A stretch of DNA of 40,565 bases from an uncultured Pelagibacteraceae bacterium (lineage in GTDB: Bacteria; Pseudomonadota; Alphaproteobacteria; Pelagibacterales; Pelagibacteraceae): positions 1 to 40,565 of the forward strand of contig CACOEA010000006.1 in the NCBI GenBank assembly GCA_902626185.1, given 5' to 3'. The notes under the pieces are model-generated. The model was given only the letters and a program-made list of their open reading frames with translations. It ran no database searches and was not told the origin of the DNA. Positions within the stretch are counted from its first letter, which is position 1, and each line of letters opens with the position of its first letter. The position numbers and the translations under genes are program-made. Below, piece by piece: positions 20,388-30,129 of this stretch.

Positions 20388-21525
20388 ATTTGATCACCGA
20401 AGTTATTACTTCGCATGCAATAGCTTTTTCTTTTCCTACAACACCTAATTTTTCTGTTGTTTTACCTTTTATATTAATCTGATTTTTTGAAATTTCACAA
20501 AGTTTAGCAATGCTTTCTATCATCTTATTTTTGTATTTTTTAATTTTTGGAGTTTGAGTGATAATATTTATGTCTATATTATTTACAAAATAACCTTTTG
20601 CTTTTATTTTTTCCATTACTTCTTGTAGTAAAATTGTTGATCTTATATTTTTAAATTTCTTGCTTTTATCAGAGAACATTTGACCGATATCTCCCATTTT
20701 ACAAGCACCAAGAATTGCATCTGTAACTGCATGTAATACTGGATCTCCATCTGAATGACCTAGTGTGCCTAAAGGAGATCTGATTTTTAATCCAGCTAAA
20801 AAAAGTTTCCTCTTTGGAACAAGTCTATGAACATCAAATCCGATCCCAACACTTTGTTGAGATTTATAAATATTTTTTAGATTTTGAAAATCTGATTGAT
20901 CTGTAATCTTAAAATTATTTTTTTCTCCCTCAATAAATTTAATATTATTTAAATCCATATATAAAGAGATATCATCATCCTTATATTTTGCTGCATTGTT
21001 TTTGTGTAACTCATACACTTCATTTAGATTAAAGGCTTGTGGTGTTTGAGTAAGAAATAAATTATCTCTATTTTTTCCTAAAATATATTCATTTAAACTA
21101 GAGTCTACTTTTTGTTTTACAGCATCTTGAATATCTATTTTAGGAATTACACCTCTAGCATTTTTCATGTTTTTAATAATTGAAATAATTAATTTTAGAG
21201 AAAAATTTGGCCTTGCTACATCATGAATAAGAACTTTTGAAATTCCACCCCTTTTTTTTAAATAACTAAGGGCTTTAAAAGCAGATTGTTGACGATTTTT
21301 ACCACCAATGATTAATTTAACATTTTCTAATTTTAAAGATTTTACTCGTTTTGAGTCTTTTTTGTTATAAACGAGAATTATCTTTTTAATTTGTTTGATT
21401 TTTTGAGCTTTATCTACATTAATCTCTACTAATGATTTACCAGCAATTTTTTGATATGGTTTGCCTATATTAGACCTAAATCTATGGCTATTACCTCCAG
21501 CTAGAATGATAAAACAAAAACTCAT
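20380..21525 (-). CDS. ispDF: Bifunctional IspD/IspF enzyme
   Basis: IspD LAGGNSHRF and HDVARP; IspF GFDVHRLV, LGHSDGDPVLHAVTDAILGA. Confidence 0.95.
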   Translation of the reverse strand: MSFCFIILAGGNSHRFRSNIGKPYQKIAGKSLVEINVDKAQKIKQIKKIILVYNKKDSKRVKSLKLENVKLIIGGKNRQQSAFKALSYLKKRGGISKVLIHDVARPNFSLKLIISIIKNMKNARGVIPKIDIQDAVKQKVDSSLNEYILGKNRDNLFLTQTPQAFNLNEVYELHKNNAAKYKDDDISLYMDLNNIKFIEGEKNNFKITDQSDFQNLKNIYKSQQSVGIGFDVHRLVPKRKLFLAGLKIRSPLGTLGHSDGDPVLHAVTDAILGACKMGDIGQMFSDKSKKFKNIRSTILLQEVMEKIKAKGYFVNNIDINIITQTPKIKKYKNKMIESIAKLCEISKNQINIKGKTTEKLGVVGKEKAIACEVITSVIKYD

Positions 21526-21571
21526 TGTAAACTTATATTATATTTATATGAATAATTAACGCTAATTTAGA

Positions 21572-23353
21572 ATGTTTAAAATTATAAAAAACTTTAATTG
21601 GATTATTTTATCTTCATTTTTATGTATTTTTATGGGGATTGTAACATTTTTGACCTTTATTAATGAGGGGTTCATACCTTTAACTGATCAAAATTTGCAG
21701 TTTTTACTTATCCTAGATGTAATTCTTTTATTAGTTTTTTTTAGTTTGATCTTTAAAAATTTTTACCGTTTTTATTATACTGGAAAAAAAAATAAAGCTG
21801 GCTCACAAACAAATCTGAAGTATATTTCTATATTTTCTGTATTCACGGTGATGCCATCACTTGTAGTTGCTATTTTTTCACTATTCATTTTTAATTTTGG
21901 AATTCAAAATTATTTCGACAAACAAATCACTAATGCAGTTAATAATTCCTTCGATGTTGCAAAAAATTATCTAGATGAAAGTAAAAAAAATGTTCAGTCT
22001 GATGTAATACTGATGAGCGTTGGACTTAATAATGCTTCTAATCTTTACTACTCTAATCCTAATAGATTTCAAAGAATTATGAACTCTGAAAAAATATTAA
22101 GAAGAATTGATGATGTTTATCTAATAGACAGTTTAGGAAATATATTGATGTCAAATGTTAGGGATATTACGGAAGAATTTATAATTCCCTCTGAAGAAGA
22201 TTACGATTTAGCACTCGAAGGTAAGCAAGTCTTTATTACAAATAATCTAGAAAATAAAACAACCGTGATGACAAAATTAAATTCATTAGTTGATACATAT
22301 TTGTACATATCAAGAAATATTGATCCTGAAATACTTAGATACTTAAATGAAACTGAAGAGGCAGTAAGTTTTTATTATTCGGTTGAAAATAGCCAAACAG
22401 GCATAAAAGTTACGTTTGCAATAATTTACATCATTGTGGTTACACTATTATTATTTTTATCTACTTCAATAGCTATAACATTTGCATCTAGACTAACAAA
22501 ACCAATAATTAATTTAATAAGTGCTTCACAATCAATTAGCAAAGGAGCCCTAGACGTCAAAGTTCCTAATATTGACGAAGACGATGAATTTAGACAATTA
22601 AATACAAATTTTAATTCAATGATTGATAGATTAAAAAAGCAACAAGATAAACTTCTTGCAACTGAAAGGTATGAAGCGTGGGAGTCTGTCGCAAGAAAGT
22701 TAGCCCATGAGATTAAAAATCCTCTTACACCCATTCAGCTATCAATAGATCGTTTGAGGGAAAAATACTCTAAGAAAATTTCCAGTGAAAGTGAAGATTT
22801 TGAAAAATATTTGGAAACAATTAACAGACAAATTAAAGATATAGAAAATTTAGTTAATGAGTTTTCCAATTTTGCAAGAATGCCTCAACCAATTTTTAAA
22901 AAGATTAATATTATAGAAATATTGAATAGATCTGTAGATTTTGTAAAAATGACCTCAAAAAATAAGATCGAGATTATTTCAGATCATAAAGAATTGATAA
23001 TTAATGGAGATGCGGATCAATTAAATAGAGTTTTTATTAATTTAATTAAAAACTCAGAGGAAGCATTTTTAGATGTGCTCAAAAAAAACCCTGATTTTAA
23101 AGGTAAAATTGACATAGCAATTATTAATAATAATGACTATATATTGGTAAGATTAACAGATAATGGGACAGGCATTTCAGACACAAAAAAAGTAATGACT
23201 CCTTACTTTACAACCAAAACGAATGGCACTGGCTTAGGGCTTCCCATTGTTAATAAAATAATAAATGAACACTCTGGAGATTTTACAATTCAAAATAAAG
23301 GAAATGGAAAAGGTGTAAATGTTGAAATTTTCTTTCCAAAGATAAATGCATAA
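21572..23353 (+). CDS. ntrY: Sensor histidine kinase, NtrY type, apparently short
   Basis: Multiple N-terminal TMs, HAMP region, ARKLAHEIKNPLTPIQLS H-box, DADQLNRVFINLIKNSEEA N-box; followed by NtrX-type regulator. Confidence 0.88.
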   Translation: MFKIIKNFNWIILSSFLCIFMGIVTFLTFINEGFIPLTDQNLQFLLILDVILLLVFFSLIFKNFYRFYYTGKKNKAGSQTNLKYISIFSVFTVMPSLVVAIFSLFIFNFGIQNYFDKQITNAVNNSFDVAKNYLDESKKNVQSDVILMSVGLNNASNLYYSNPNRFQRIMNSEKILRRIDDVYLIDSLGNILMSNVRDITEEFIIPSEEDYDLALEGKQVFITNNLENKTTVMTKLNSLVDTYLYISRNIDPEILRYLNETEEAVSFYYSVENSQTGIKVTFAIIYIIVVTLLLFLSTSIAITFASRLTKPIINLISASQSISKGALDVKVPNIDEDDEFRQLNTNFNSMIDRLKKQQDKLLATERYEAWESVARKLAHEIKNPLTPIQLSIDRLREKYSKKISSESEDFEKYLETINRQIKDIENLVNEFSNFARMPQPIFKKINIIEILNRSVDFVKMTSKNKIEIISDHKELIINGDADQLNRVFINLIKNSEEAFLDVLKKNPDFKGKIDIAIINNNDYILVRLTDNGTGISDTKKVMTPYFTTKTNGTGLGLPIVNKIINEHSGDFTIQNKGNGKGVNVEIFFPKINA

Positions 23354-24713
23354 AGATATACTAGTCATTGACGATAATCCTGATATTCGCTTTTTGATTT
23401 GCAATATTCTTAAAGAACAAAACTTTGAGGTTCGTTCTGCAGCAAATTATGACCAAGCAGTTTTAGAAATAAACAAGAAATTACCTGATCTGGCTGTAGT
23501 TGATATTAAATTAGATAAAGCTGATAAAGATGGAATTGATTTACTTAAACTCATAATTAAAAAGAATAAATTCACGCCAGTAATAATGATTTCAGGTCAT
23601 GCGACTGTTCAAATAGCGGTAGAAGCCATAAGATTAGGGGCCTATGAGTTTATTGAAAAGCCTTTTTCAACAGAAAAAATTTTAAACTATATAAAAAGAG
23701 CACTTGAAAATGCATCATTGAAAAAAGAAAAAGATATTATTGAAAATAAATTATTTCACTCTTTTGAACTTATAGGGAAGAGTCCCTCAATAATTAAAAT
23801 AAAAAAGATAATAGAAAAACTATCAGCTACGGAAAGCAGAGTTTTAATTTCTGGACCCACAGGCTCTGGTAAAGAACTTGTTGCAAGAAAAATCCATAAA
23901 AATTCCGCAAGATCAAAAGAGCCATTTGTAATAATTAACGCAGCTTTGCTTAAAGAGAAAACTTATGAAAAAGAATTATTCGGCCAGGAATTTGACGATG
24001 GAAATGTATCTTTTGGAGCTCTTGAAAGAGCAAATAAGGGAACTTTATTAATAGATGAAGTTTCGGAGATACCAATTGAGACTCAAGCGAATGTTTTAAG
24101 AGTATTAATAGATCAAAAGTTTAAAAGATTTAATGGTTCTAAATATATAAATGTCAATATAAGATTAATTTCATCTACATCTAAAAGCTTAAAAGAACTA
24201 GTCGAAATGGGAAAATTCAGAGAAGATTTGTTTCATAGATTAAATGTAGTTCCAATAGAATTAAGTTCTCTTAGTTCTAGGACAGAGGACATACCTTTAC
24301 TAATAGAATATTTTAAAGACAGGCTGTCAGAAATAAATGGTGTACAACAACCAAAAATAGATATCAAAAACGATAATCTTTATACATATGGATGGCCTGG
24401 AAATGTTAGAGAGTTAAGAAACTTGGTAGAAAGAATTACAATTTTATCTGCAAATGAAAGCAAAAAAAATATTGATAAATTGATGGATGATATTCTAGCT
24501 TCATCATCGTCTGTACAATCAAACAATTCATTATTAGAAAAGTCATTTTCATCTCCATTAAAAGAGGCAAGAGAAAGTTTCGAAAAAGAATATCTAATGA
24601 AACAATTAAAAAAAAATCACGGAAATATCTCTAAGACAGCTGATTTTATAGGAATGGAAAGATCTGCTCTTCACAGAAAACTTAAATCATTAGGAATCAA
24701 AGGTATAAACTAA
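23346..24713 (+). CDS. ntrX: NtrX-type AAA+ response regulator with atypical L1 loop
   Basis: Receiver VVDIKLD, Walker A GPTGSGKE, LLIDEV, Fis-like HTH SKTADFIGMERSALHRKLKSLGI. Confidence 0.9.
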   Translation: MHKDILVIDDNPDIRFLICNILKEQNFEVRSAANYDQAVLEINKKLPDLAVVDIKLDKADKDGIDLLKLIIKKNKFTPVIMISGHATVQIAVEAIRLGAYEFIEKPFSTEKILNYIKRALENASLKKEKDIIENKLFHSFELIGKSPSIIKIKKIIEKLSATESRVLISGPTGSGKELVARKIHKNSARSKEPFVIINAALLKEKTYEKELFGQEFDDGNVSFGALERANKGTLLIDEVSEIPIETQANVLRVLIDQKFKRFNGSKYINVNIRLISSTSKSLKELVEMGKFREDLFHRLNVVPIELSSLSSRTEDIPLLIEYFKDRLSEINGVQQPKIDIKNDNLYTYGWPGNVRELRNLVERITILSANESKKNIDKLMDDILASSSSVQSNNSLLEKSFSSPLKEARESFEKEYLMKQLKKNHGNISKTADFIGMERSALHRKLKSLGIKGIN

Positions 24714-24714
24714 A

Positions 24715-26088
24715 ATGAACATAATTATATGTGGAGCCGGCAAAGTTGGCTTTTCAATAAGCAAACAACTTTCAGCTCAAGGTCATTCTGTGACAGTTAT
24801 CGATCAATCCTCAGAAGACATAAAAAAAATTAATGACACACAAGATGTCAAGGGAATAGTAGGAAGAGCTACTTTGCCTACAGTCTTAGAAAATGCAGGT
24901 GCTGAAAAAGCTGATATGGTTATAGCGGTGACAAGAAATGATGAAACTAATATGATCGTGTGTCAATTAGCTAGCTCATTATTTAATGTATCAAAAAAAA
25001 TTGCAAGAATAAGAACAAAAGATTTTTTAGAGGGAAAGTGGGGAAAACTTTACAACAAATCTAATATTCCTATTGATGTAATTATTTCACCGGAGCTAGA
25101 GGTCGCAAAATCTCTGTATAGAAGATTAGAGGCTCCAGGTGCTTTAGATAATGTTCCTTTTGCAAAAGATAAAGTAAAAATGTTAGAAATTTCAATTGAA
25201 AAAAACTGTCCAGTCAAAAATATACCTTTAAAAGACTTAACTAAAAAGTTTCCTGATTTTAAAGCTAATATTTTAGGAGCGGTTAGAAAAGAGAAATTTA
25301 TATATCTCAAAAAAAATGACAAAATTTTGGATGGCGATAATGTTTATATTATAGTAAGCAGCGCTCAATTAACTGCAATATTGAAAGCATTTGGTCATGA
25401 AGAAAAAATAGCCAAAAATATTCTTATTATTGGTGGCGGCAATATAGGTTTAAATTTAGCTAAGATGTTAGAGGCAAATTTTGAAGACGTTAGAGTTAAA
25501 ATTATTGAAAAAAATAAAGATCGAGCTGAACTTATAGCTAATGAACTTTCATCATCTATAGTCATAAAAGGTGATGCTTTAGATGAGGATATACTTAAAG
25601 AGGCAAATTTAGAAGACTCTGAAACAGTACTAGCACTAACAAACGATGATGAAAATAATATGATGGCATGTGTTCTTGCTGAAAAAACAGGGCAAAAGAA
25701 AAGAACTATAGCCATTGTAAATAAAACTAATTACAATTTGTTACAAGACTCTTTAAATATTGATGATTTGGTTGATCCGAGAATGACAACTGTCTCAAGA
25801 ATTATGGAGCACGTTCATAGAGGTACTATAGGCACAGTATATTCAGTGCTCGATGGCGAGTACGAATTCATTGAGGCGAAAATATTGGATAAGTCTGAAT
25901 TATTAAATAAATCTATAAAGAATTCAAATTTGCCCGAAGATATTAGAATAGGAGCCATAGTCAGAAAAGATAATGTAGTTATCCCTAGATCTAACTTCAT
26001 TTTTGAAAAAGATGATTTAGTTGTATTTGTGGCTAAAAGAGAGTTGATGAAAGAAGTTGAAAGTATATTTAGCGTAAGTTCTATCTAA
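24715..26088 (+). CDS. trkA: Trk potassium uptake system NAD-binding peripheral protein
   Basis: IICGAGKVGFSI and IIGGGNIGLNLA duplicated Rossmann domains plus TrkA_C-like regions. Confidence 0.93.
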   Translation: MNIIICGAGKVGFSISKQLSAQGHSVTVIDQSSEDIKKINDTQDVKGIVGRATLPTVLENAGAEKADMVIAVTRNDETNMIVCQLASSLFNVSKKIARIRTKDFLEGKWGKLYNKSNIPIDVIISPELEVAKSLYRRLEAPGALDNVPFAKDKVKMLEISIEKNCPVKNIPLKDLTKKFPDFKANILGAVRKEKFIYLKKNDKILDGDNVYIIVSSAQLTAILKAFGHEEKIAKNILIIGGGNIGLNLAKMLEANFEDVRVKIIEKNKDRAELIANELSSSIVIKGDALDEDILKEANLEDSETVLALTNDDENNMMACVLAEKTGQKKRTIAIVNKTNYNLLQDSLNIDDLVDPRMTTVSRIMEHVHRGTIGTVYSVLDGEYEFIEAKILDKSELLNKSIKNSNLPEDIRIGAIVRKDNVVIPRSNFIFEKDDLVVFVAKRELMKEVESIFSVSSI

Positions 26089-26090
26089 TA

Positions 26091-27503
26091 ATGAATTTTA
26101 GAGGTATCAGTTACTACTTAGGATTATTATGCTTGCCTATAAGTATTTTATCATTCATTAACATATTATATTCATCTTACTTTGATTATTTTCTAAATAT
26201 TAATTCCTATATTGTAACTTTAATTATTTCTTTAATAATAGGATTGATTCTATTTTTTTCTGGTCGAAATGCTTCTAGAAGAATAGATTTTATAGAACAA
26301 TTGTTATTAATATTCGTTACCTATTTATTAATATCAATTTTAATTTCGTTACCATTTTATTTAAGCAATTATCAGGTAACATTTATAAATTCAATATTCG
26401 AGGCTATTTCAGGCCTAACAGGAACAGGCTTTTCTATTTTTGAAAATATAAAATATTTAGACCCAACTTTAATTTTATGGAGATCTTCTTCTCAATGGAT
26501 TGGGGGATTATATTTTTTATTTTTTTTAATAATTATTTTTTCGAATAAACAATTTAAATTTAAGCTGAACGATCTAACTTATTCTGGAGGTGGTGGAATT
26601 ATCTCTGAGACAAATGTTAAAAATCTGTTAATTAGAATACTTATCTTTTATTCAATGTTAAGCCTAATAATATTTTTTATGTTAAATATCTCTGGAGTCA
26701 GAATGTTTAACTCGCTAAATTTAAGTATGAGTTTAATTTCAGCTGGTGGGTTTATACCAACTGACTCTTTAGATAAAATTATAAAATCAAATTTTCAAAA
26801 GATAATTTTTGTGATTTCTTTATTAATATCAATTTTGAATTTCTTTTTAGTAACAAATATCTTACAAAAAAGAATTTTAATTAAAGAACATAAGGAAGAT
26901 TTTTTCTTAATAATAATAGCAATAATCTTAACTTTGTTAATATTTTTTAATGGCTACGATTTATTAGACATTATTATAAGTGTTTTGAGCAGCTTAGGTA
27001 ATTCGGGACTATCAACTATTAGAGTGGATAATAATTTAAGCTTATACTTTATTTTGATAACAATAATTGGTGGTTCTCTAGTATCTAATACCTCTGGAAT
27101 TAAACTGATTAGAATTTATATTTTATTAAAGACTGCTGCTACTGAAATTAATAAACTCGTCAGTCCTAACAGTGTTGTTAATAGAAATCTATTTGACTCA
27201 GAACGAAAAATCACTGATGAAAATATTAAAATATCTTTTTTGATTTTTATCTCTTTCTTTGTAAGTTTATTTATATTATCTGGAATTTTAATAGTTGATA
27301 ATATTGGATTTGAAAAGTCATTTAAATTATCTATTTTGACTATCACTAATACTACGACCTCAGGAATTTTCTTAACTGAAAAAATGAATTTTTCAAATTT
27401 ACTAACAACTTCAAAATTAAGTCTTATAATATTTATGATTATTGGTAAAATTGAGTTAATATCAGCTTTTCTTTTGATTAAAAAAATATTTTTTAAAGAT
27501 TAA
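26091..27503 (+). CDS. trkH: Trk potassium uptake system membrane protein
   Basis: Polytopic; filter-like TGTGFS, SAGGFIP, LGNSGLS, TTTSGIF segments; next to trkA. Confidence 0.9.
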   Translation: MNFRGISYYLGLLCLPISILSFINILYSSYFDYFLNINSYIVTLIISLIIGLILFFSGRNASRRIDFIEQLLLIFVTYLLISILISLPFYLSNYQVTFINSIFEAISGLTGTGFSIFENIKYLDPTLILWRSSSQWIGGLYFLFFLIIIFSNKQFKFKLNDLTYSGGGGIISETNVKNLLIRILIFYSMLSLIIFFMLNISGVRMFNSLNLSMSLISAGGFIPTDSLDKIIKSNFQKIIFVISLLISILNFFLVTNILQKRILIKEHKEDFFLIIIAIILTLLIFFNGYDLLDIIISVLSSLGNSGLSTIRVDNNLSLYFILITIIGGSLVSNTSGIKLIRIYILLKTAATEINKLVSPNSVVNRNLFDSERKITDENIKISFLIFISFFVSLFILSGILIVDNIGFEKSFKLSILTITNTTTSGIFLTEKMNFSNLLTTSKLSLIIFMIIGKIELISAFLLIKKIFFKD

Positions 27504-27504
27504 T

Positions 27505-28551
27505 ATGTCAAAAATTGTAATTATTGGGGCTGGTGCTATGGGGACTGCTTTCTCTTTCCCTTGTGTAGATAATAATCACGATACAACAATCGTCGGTACA
27601 CATCTCGAAGATGAGTTTGTTGAAAACTTAAAAAAAAATAATAATTTACATCCTGGTATTAAAACTCAAGTATCAGAAAGCGTAAAAGTGGTTAAATTTG
27701 AAAAATTTAATTCTATTTTTAAATCTAATGTTGATTTAATAGTTCTAGGAATAAATTCAAAAGGTATTGAATGGGTTGCTGATCAATTGAGTACAATATT
27801 TAAAGATAAAAATTTACCAAATTTACTTATGCTTACAAAAGGTCTAAGTATTCATAACAACAAGTATGAACTTTTAGTCGATAAGTTAAAAAGACTTTTA
27901 AAAACTAAAGGTATTTTAAAGACTAATATTTCAGCAATAGGTGGTCCATGTTTAGCAGCTGGATTATCGCACAGAATTCATAGTAGTGTAGTCATTGCAA
28001 ATGAAAATATGCAAGATGCAAAAAAAATTGCTGAGATGCTGAATACTGATTATTATCACACCTCAATATCAGACGATATAAATGGAGTCGAAGTTTCTGC
28101 AGCTATAAAAAATATTTTTTCAATGGCTATAGGAGCTGCTAAAGGATTATGTAGCAAAAATGCCTCTCAAGAAATACGTGAAAGCAATTATTTGAATACT
28201 GCTTCTGCATTAATAAAACAATCGATTTATGAGATGGAAATATTTACTGAACATCTAAATGGAAAAAAAGAAACTGTAAAAGGTTTAGCTGGTCTAGGCG
28301 ATCTATATGTTAGCGCTGGTGGTGGGCGAAATGCTAAAATGGGTTCATATATTGGACAGGGAATGATTTTTTCAGTGGCAAAGAAAACAAAAATGGAAAA
28401 AATGACTGTTGAGGGGGCAGACCTAGCTAAAGAAATTGGAAAAAAAGTTAATGAGGATTTTGATAAAAAAAGATTACCTTTAATGTTAGCTGTGATAAAT
28501 GCAATAGTAGATGACAAAAAACTTGAACTTAATTGGAAAGATTTTAGATAA
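27505..28551 (+). CDS. NAD(P)-dependent glycerol-3-phosphate dehydrogenase-like protein (GpsA family), probably catabolic
   Basis: IIGAGAMGTAFS Rossmann motif, GGPCLAAGLSH, AAIKNIFSMAIGAAKGL, GLAGLGDLYVS; adjacent to glpK. Confidence 0.85.
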   Translation: MSKIVIIGAGAMGTAFSFPCVDNNHDTTIVGTHLEDEFVENLKKNNNLHPGIKTQVSESVKVVKFEKFNSIFKSNVDLIVLGINSKGIEWVADQLSTIFKDKNLPNLLMLTKGLSIHNNKYELLVDKLKRLLKTKGILKTNISAIGGPCLAAGLSHRIHSSVVIANENMQDAKKIAEMLNTDYYHTSISDDINGVEVSAAIKNIFSMAIGAAKGLCSKNASQEIRESNYLNTASALIKQSIYEMEIFTEHLNGKKETVKGLAGLGDLYVSAGGGRNAKMGSYIGQGMIFSVAKKTKMEKMTVEGADLAKEIGKKVNEDFDKKRLPLMLAVINAIVDDKKLELNWKDFR

Positions 28552-30032
28552 TGAGAAAATTTATCATTTCAATAGATGCTGGCACTACTTCAAACAGAGC
28601 AATTCTTTTTGATTTAAAAGGCAAACCTATTTTTTCATCTCAAAAAGAATTTACACAATATTTTCCAAGGAGTGGATGGGTAGAACATAACCCTGAAGAG
28701 ATTTGGAATACTACTAGAAAAGTTTTAAGAGACGTAATTTTAAAATCTAAAAAATTAAAAGGAAAAGTATTAGCAATTGGAATTACTAACCAAAGAGAAA
28801 CAACAGTTTTATGGAATAAAAAAACCGGTAAAACAGTTTATAAAGCTATAGTTTGGCAGGATCGTAGACAAGCTGAATATTGTAAAAAATTAAAAAAACA
28901 AAATAAAGAAACTCTTATATTTAACAAAACAGGTCTTCCAATTGACTCTTATTTTTCAGGAACGAAAATAAAATGGGTATTAGACAACGTTCCTTCTGCA
29001 AGAAAACTTATGCAAAAAAAACAATTGCTTTTTGGAACTATAGATAGCTTTTTGGTTTGGAGACTTACAAAAGGCAAAGTACACGCAACCGATGCAACAA
29101 ATGCGAGCAGAACTATGATTTTTAATATCTCTACAAATAAATGGGATGATACAATTTTAAAAATATTGAAAATAAAAAAACATATTCTTCCAGAAGTAAA
29201 AAATTGTGCTGATGATTATGGTTCAACACATCCATCAATTACAGGTAACTCGATTCCAATAACTGGAGTCGTTGGAGATCAACAATCTGCATCAATTGGA
29301 CAATGTTGTTTTGAACCAGGCTCTTTAAAAAGCACTTATGGCACAGGTGCTTTTGTGTTATTAAATACTGGTTATAAAAAGATTTATTCTAAGAATAGAC
29401 TGCTTACAACGATTTGTTATAGAATTAATGGCAAAACTACCTACGCAATGGAAGGATCTATCTTTATAGCTGGAGCAGGTGTTCAGTGGTTAAGAGATCG
29501 AATGAAATTTTTTAAGAAAGCTTTTGAAACAGAAAAGATTTTAAAGTCTTTAGCAGATAACAGGGATGTATATTTAGTTCCAGCATTTACTGGTATGGGC
29601 GCACCTTATTGGAACCAGCAATCCAGAGGAGTTTTAAGTGGTTTAACAAGAGATACAGGCCCCAAAGAAATCGTAAGAGCTACGATAGAGTCTGTTGCCT
29701 ATCAAACGTATGATTTGTTTGAAGCAATGAAACATGATGGATTAAGGCCAAGAATGGTTAAAGTAGATGGAGGAATGGTTATGAATAATTGGTTTTCTCA
29801 ATTTTTATCTGATGTAGTTGACGTTAAAGTTTACAGACCTAAAGTTCATGAGACTACAGCATTAGGCGCGGCTTTCATGGCTGGTTTAAAAATTGGAGTG
29901 TATAAATCTTTAAAAGATATTTCTAAAAATTGGAATCTTGAGAAAAAATTTACTCCTAAAATGAAAAATAGCGACAGAAAAACACTCCTATTAGGCTGGT
30001 CAAAAGCTATTAGAAGAGCACTCATTAATTAA
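28551..30032 (+). CDS. glpK: Glycerol kinase
   Basis: SIDAGTTSNRAILFD, ITNQRETTVLW, YGTGAFVLLNTG, GMGAPYWNQQSRG. Confidence 0.95.
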   Translation: MRKFIISIDAGTTSNRAILFDLKGKPIFSSQKEFTQYFPRSGWVEHNPEEIWNTTRKVLRDVILKSKKLKGKVLAIGITNQRETTVLWNKKTGKTVYKAIVWQDRRQAEYCKKLKKQNKETLIFNKTGLPIDSYFSGTKIKWVLDNVPSARKLMQKKQLLFGTIDSFLVWRLTKGKVHATDATNASRTMIFNISTNKWDDTILKILKIKKHILPEVKNCADDYGSTHPSITGNSIPITGVVGDQQSASIGQCCFEPGSLKSTYGTGAFVLLNTGYKKIYSKNRLLTTICYRINGKTTYAMEGSIFIAGAGVQWLRDRMKFFKKAFETEKILKSLADNRDVYLVPAFTGMGAPYWNQQSRGVLSGLTRDTGPKEIVRATIESVAYQTYDLFEAMKHDGLRPRMVKVDGGMVMNNWFSQFLSDVVDVKVYRPKVHETTALGAAFMAGLKIGVYKSLKDISKNWNLEKKFTPKMKNSDRKTLLLGWSKAIRRALIN

Positions 30033-30035
30033 ATC

Positions 30036-30055
30036 AATTTATAGTTGTATAAATT
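30036..30055. repeat. AT-rich perfect inverted repeat between glpK and the binding-protein gene
   Basis: AATTTATA GTTG TATAAATT. Confidence 0.6.
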
Positions 30056-30129
30056 TTAAGAATTAAGTCTGTACAAATAAGTTCTATTTTGTTTCAATTA
30101 ATAAAATAACAAACAACAGAGGGGAATTA

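Noticed and set aside
22426-22734. Antisense ORF within ntrY
   Set aside because: Shadow ORF over the HAMP/H-box region; no independent support
25050-25715. Antisense ORFs within trkA (25050-25322, 25395-25715)
   Set aside because: Opposite to a clearly conserved coding frame; no domain signal
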